Source: Roseovarius sp. (GTDB lineage Bacteria > Pseudomonadota > Alphaproteobacteria > Rhodobacterales > Rhodobacteraceae). From it: a stretch of 49,682 nucleotides of DNA. Location of the stretch: assembly GCA_026709325.1 (NCBI GenBank), contig JAPOTF010000040.1, positions 1 through 49,682 on the forward strand, in the 5' to 3' direction. The position numbers and the translations under genes were made by a program. Position 1 is the first letter of the stretch. Every line of letters starts with the position of its first letter. The notes beneath the pieces are model-generated. The model was given only the letters and a program-made list of their open reading frames with translations, was not told the DNA's origin and searched no databases. This document shows positions 46,420-49,682 of this stretch, one piece after another.

Positions 46420-47520
46420 AAACGGTCGGCACCTGGCGCTTCAAAGTGAATCCCTTCTCCGCCTTTTGAGCCGTAAACAACCTGAGTTGGACCCGCGTCC
46501 GTTCCATGCCAGTCAAACAGTCGGTCCAAGTCAGTGATTCCAAAAACTGCTGGGCAGCATTAAGCATCATGCCAACAACGCCCTCCACATCCCGACTCGC
46601 GGGAAGACGTCCAGCGACTTTAATACCAAGTTCTGCGAGCAACGGATGAACGAACCTGTCCTTGCTTCAGGTGCTTCACCTTCATGCGGTTCTCCGCGTC
46701 CCATTTGCGCGACAAAACCGCTCATGCATGTCGCGCCGGGAGCAAATCGTTCGGGTGGCGAGGTGACGATGAACCGCGCATTCTCGCCCATCGTCCCAGG
46801 TGTTCTTCCCGGCAGAGCCCAGGCCGTGGCGATCACGCGGCGGGGCGAGACTGGATGTCATGGGTCCTGGTAGCGTAAGGAACAATGCCGACGAGACGCC
46901 TCTCCCGCGTTCGCCGTCAGTCTTTTCAGCTTGCGCATCGCCTTTTTGGCGCCGGCACCTTGAGCCGGGGATTGCCCGGCACAACACCGAATAGGCCCGC
47001 ACGATGATGTGCGTGTCCGCCACTGGACCCGCAGACACTGCACAAGCTTCACGATTTCAGTCTCAATCCCGTTCCCCGGCTGCACGTCCACACCGCGCAT
47101 GCGCATCATTACCGGATCCCGGTCGCAGAAGCCCATCACCGGAAGTTTGCAGCAATAGCCGTGACAATGCAGATGCTCCCGAATGCCGTGCAGCAGAAGG
47201 TTGTGATCACGTCAAAATCCGCCGCGATCTGCTTCGGCGGTTCCTTGTGGCGCTCCACAAACATATCCACCAGCAACTGGTCAAGCATGGAGCCAAGCGC
47301 GGGACACTTCCGCAAATCGTCGTGATCATTCAAATTCCCATGCCCATGCAGAATGCCGCATAGGCGCCGGCCAGCCATCTCCGAAACGCCGCGAGCATCT
47401 CCTGACGCGTGTTGTCAAAACACCCCGCAATGCGATTAAAAAGACCCGTTTGCGCCGCAATCGGCTTGACAAGCACGATGCCGCCATTCGGGCGATTTCA
47501 CCTCTCGAAAAATCCATTTC
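46420..47520 (-). pseudogene. IS1380-type DDE transposase, shattered
   Basis: Read from ~47520 downward on the minus strand, the family blocks appear in order but in many frames: GIVLVKPIAAQTGLFNRIAG, GHGNLNDHDDLRKCPALGSM, LVDMFVERHKEPPKQIAADF, LLHGIREHLHCHGYCCKLPV, ENARFIVTSPPERFAPGATC near 46770, and an end near 46430. These are the N-terminal 'D-L-N-D-H-D' block, the first DDE aspartate segment, 'H-G-Y' and the F-I-V-T-S segment of IS1380-group transposases. At least five frameshifts exclude function. The terminal repeats were not identified. Confidence 0.8.
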
Positions 47521-47870
47521 AATGCTCGATTTGATGAGTTCGCGGGGGCGTGAGCGCTCATTTCCGAGAGATGCAGTCCGTTTCCATGGGGAGAGCTTTA
47601 TGCTCGTGATGTTTTGTAGCTATTTCAACCGCATATCACAGAAACCACCCTGACGTAATTTACAACAGATTGAGTATTTGCCACCTACCGGCAAATTGCA
47701 TAAAAGTTTAAGTTGATTGATACAAGATTCACCATCGTCTTTTGTCATGGTTCAAGCGATTTCGATTTGCGGCCATATAATAAGGGATGTATGTGCGTCC
47801 CATATGAAAGCTGTTTCCAAGAGTTCCCCGTCATTAAAATGATCTCCTCATATTGGATATTGATGCCGAG
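47521..47870. other. Intergenic, between IS1380 relic and M81 gene
   Basis: These 350 bp hold no convincing gene. They lie downstream of the M81 gene and upstream (5') of the relic. No clear terminator or inverted-repeat IS end was found. Confidence 0.4.
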
Positions 47871-49340
47871 TCATGGCATGACCCAGGGGTTTTCATCTTT
47901 CGGCCACCATAGTCCAGTGCGGCGGCTGTAGGGAACAGTGGTTGCATCCGGTGTCAACGTGCCTGGCGTGGCACAGTAGATGATCTCCGCGGCCATGGGC
48001 GCAAAGCCTGCATAGAAATGGTTGGACGACTTCACAATTACAATCTTGCGCTTGGAAAGCTTGCATCCCAGCCGCTCAAAGGCATCGGGGCTAAAGCATT
48101 GCGTGCGGGTGTCGTTGACGATCAGGTCAATCCCGTCTGCTTCAATCCACACGGCTTCACCCATCTCCATCTCACCGCCGCCGAATTGTTGAGTGAGTTC
48201 CTCGGCGTGACCACGAACCGTGACCTGAATGTCAACCGGATCGCCAGAGGCCGGACCAAACTTGCCTCCAAGCCGTACAGGCAGTGTCGCGCCAATACCG
48301 GCGTCAGCGCAAAGGCGCACTACGGCGGGGTCGTAGAAAATCGCCATTGCGACACCGGTTAAACCTCGGTCCAAAACCTCGCGTAAAACGAAAGTCGAGT
48401 CTGACGGCGCGCCACCGCCTGCGTTGTCCGACATGTCGGCAAGAACAACGGGCGCGCTGTTCGATTCCACGGCAGCGGTAAGGCCGTCGGCAAGGTTCGG
48501 TGTTTTGACGCGCGTCGCCTCTCGCAAATCCCAGAAGCGGCGCCCCCAGCGTTCCGCGGTTTCAACAGCTTGCGCATAATCGCCGTCGACGATGGCTATC
48601 ATGCGCGTGCCGACCTCGGGCACGTCGCCCCAGCAAAAGCCATGTGTGAGCGATAGGTGAAGCAGGCCGGGTTCCTTTTCGGGTGCTTCAATCATTGCAT
48701 CGACAAAGTCCCGCATGGCGCCCTCGCCGCCCGGGTTGGTCGGGTAGAAGCCGATCATGCGGCAATCGAACATGGCCATGACCGGTTTTGTTCGCCCTTC
48801 AGCCATATCGGCGGCCATTTCAAACAACTCGCTGGCGCGAGGTGTGGCGTCAATATGGGAGTATTCCTTGAAGTTCACGATCAAATCGCAAGCATCAAGC
48901 ATTGCCTGCGTCAAATGGTTGTGCAGGTCGAGTTCCAGCCCGATCACACAGTCGAAACCAAGGATGGCACGCGCTCGGCCCATCAAATCGCCTTCGCAAT
49001 CTTCGTACCCGTCGGCAACCATTGCGCCGTGCATCGACATCAGCAAGATGTCCGGTCGATGGGTTTCAATATCCCGCAATATCTCGTCGCGATACTCCTC
49101 GTAGACCGTGCGTACCGTGATTCCCGCCGGTTGCGCGAAAGCCGTCAGACTTTCGACCACTTGCCATCCACGCTCTTCAGCCAACCTGCGCCACTCTATC
49201 AACTGTTCGGTAAACAAATTGCCAGGTATTTTTCGAGTTGCTTTTCGGCTGACCATGGCGGCCTCGAATGCTTTGCGACCGGTGGGCATGGGAGAAAATG
49301 TGTTGGTTTCCGTGGCCAAACAGGCAATGAGAAGTTTCAT
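47871..49340 (-). CDS. M81 family metallopeptidase (MlrC-like)
   Basis: The 489-residue protein belongs to the MlrC family (N-terminal M81 domain plus C-terminal MlrC domain). Metal-site blocks are MSMHGAMVADGYEDCEGDLM, VIGLELDLHNHLTQAM and KEYSHIDATPRASELF, giving the family's Asp/His zinc ligands; the C-terminal domain includes VVLADMSDNAGGGAPSDSTF. MlrC finishes microcystin degradation in sphingomonads, but most M81 proteins act on unknown peptides or amides. No other mlr genes are present, so a microcystin role should not be assumed. It is more GC-rich and better preserved than the relics around it. Confidence 0.9.
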   Translation of the reverse strand: MKLLIACLATETNTFSPMPTGRKAFEAAMVSRKATRKIPGNLFTEQLIEWRRLAEERGWQVVESLTAFAQPAGITVRTVYEEYRDEILRDIETHRPDILLMSMHGAMVADGYEDCEGDLMGRARAILGFDCVIGLELDLHNHLTQAMLDACDLIVNFKEYSHIDATPRASELFEMAADMAEGRTKPVMAMFDCRMIGFYPTNPGGEGAMRDFVDAMIEAPEKEPGLLHLSLTHGFCWGDVPEVGTRMIAIVDGDYAQAVETAERWGRRFWDLREATRVKTPNLADGLTAAVESNSAPVVLADMSDNAGGGAPSDSTFVLREVLDRGLTGVAMAIFYDPAVVRLCADAGIGATLPVRLGGKFGPASGDPVDIQVTVRGHAEELTQQFGGGEMEMGEAVWIEADGIDLIVNDTRTQCFSPDAFERLGCKLSKRKIVIVKSSNHFYAGFAPMAAEIIYCATPGTLTPDATTVPYSRRTGLWWPKDENPWVMP

Positions 49341-49577
49341 GTCAACATCCTTGTACGTTCCTGTTCAGTTTAATGTCATTTGGGGCGTTGCCGTTGCAAT
49401 AAAAAAACGCTGGTTGAAAAAAAGACTTTTGGGACACAAGGGCGGGAAAGCGCACATTGACGATAACGGCAAAGGCAACAAGGCGGACCCGTCAAGCACA
49501 TGCAGCCCCATTTACAATGTCGGCGGCACAGCAATTAATATAGGTGCGAGCAAGACCAAGCGCCAATACCCAAACGC
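49341..49577. other. Upstream region of the M81 gene
   Basis: It carries the M81 promoter. Minus-strand reading of 49500-49577 gives short hydrophobic stretches (GVWVLALGLARTYIN) that may be the end of a lost membrane protein, but stops interrupt them. Nothing is recognised with confidence. Confidence 0.3.
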
Positions 49578-49650
49578 CAGCAATTCCCGCTAGCGGCATT
49601 TGAGCCTTTTTTCAGTCGACATGGCGTTTTGCGGGTTTCAGGCGCGCATG
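49578..49650 (+). repeat. Terminal inverted repeat, right copy
   Basis: These 73 bases are the reverse complement of 1-74 with one substitution and one-base length difference in a T-run. They include the 10-bp palindrome ccgctagcgg. Unlike the left copy, 32 further bases follow it before the window ends. Confidence 0.85.
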
Positions 49651-49682
49651 GGCGACTGTCCGGAGCGGCTGCCCGGGGCGGT

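Overview
The window looks like a chromosomal segment, possibly a whole contig, from an alphaproteobacterium, probably an uncultivated marine or host-associated lineage of moderate GC. This placement is inference. It rests on the rplU-rpmA / GNAT-obgE-proB-proA cluster, an alphaproteobacterial-type heme A synthase (CtaA), an ornithine-lipid pair (olsB-olsA), and a one-carbon/methylamine cluster (small 'virulence factor' protein, MetF-like reductase, MtrH-like methyltransferase, MttB-like methyltransferase, dimethylglycine-dehydrogenase-like flavoprotein) of the kind known from roseobacters and SAR116-like bacteria. There is one tRNA, tRNA-Ser(CGA). No CRISPR array, rRNA or replication origin was seen. 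The two ends of the window carry near-identical inverted copies of a ~74-bp repeat, so the window may be bounded by a dispersed repeat.

Layout. 1-1.9 kb is a decayed accessory zone: an IS5-type transposase tail, two coupled small ORFs (one frameshifted), a 16-bp palindrome and a multiply frameshifted DNA adenine methyltransferase. 1.9-5.8 kb holds an AbrB-type membrane protein, an M32 carboxypeptidase and ctaA. 5.8-8.3 kb is a gene-poor insert carrying a lone AAA/STAND-like ATPase with a 16-codon leader ORF and an upstream palindrome. 8.4-18.1 kb is housekeeping: trmJ, a ThiE-like gene, olsA/olsB, a DUF3553 gene of only 59 codons, proA, proB, obgE, a GNAT acetyltransferase, a LysE exporter, rpmA, rplU with a long acidic tail, and tRNA-Ser. 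18.3-24.0 kb holds malate synthase G, a transposase relic, an NCS2 purine/pyrimidine permease with a fused C-terminal histidine-kinase-type ATPase-like domain, and rlmE.

24.2-31.4 kb is a methyl-group catabolism module. The MttB-like protein (no in-frame stop, so not pyrrolysine-dependent) should move a methyl group from a quaternary amine to a corrinoid protein. The MtrH-like protein would pass it to tetrahydrofolate, the MetF-like protein would oxidise methyl-THF, and the 806-residue flavoprotein would oxidise dimethylglycine or sarcosine. The corrinoid protein and its reductive activator are not in the window. 31.5-35.7 kb is an RND efflux pair. 36.2-41.1 kb has an amine/amino-acid FAD oxidase, an IS5 relic, a Rieske oxygenase with the bridging glutamate typical of quaternary-ammonium oxygenases, a crotonase and a divergent TetR gene with an 18-bp operator-like palindrome. 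The region therefore appears to encode two chemically different ways of demethylating betaine-like compounds.

41.5-42.6 kb is a heme-utilisation (HemS/ChuS) gene. 43.1-47.5 kb is a second accessory island: an 818-residue primase-helicase fusion of the TOTE conflict-system type, a frameshifted Fic C-terminal remnant directly upstream of it, and a shattered IS1380-type transposase. An M81/MlrC-type metallopeptidase closes the window. At least four decayed transposase relics and no intact one suggest past IS expansion followed by decay.
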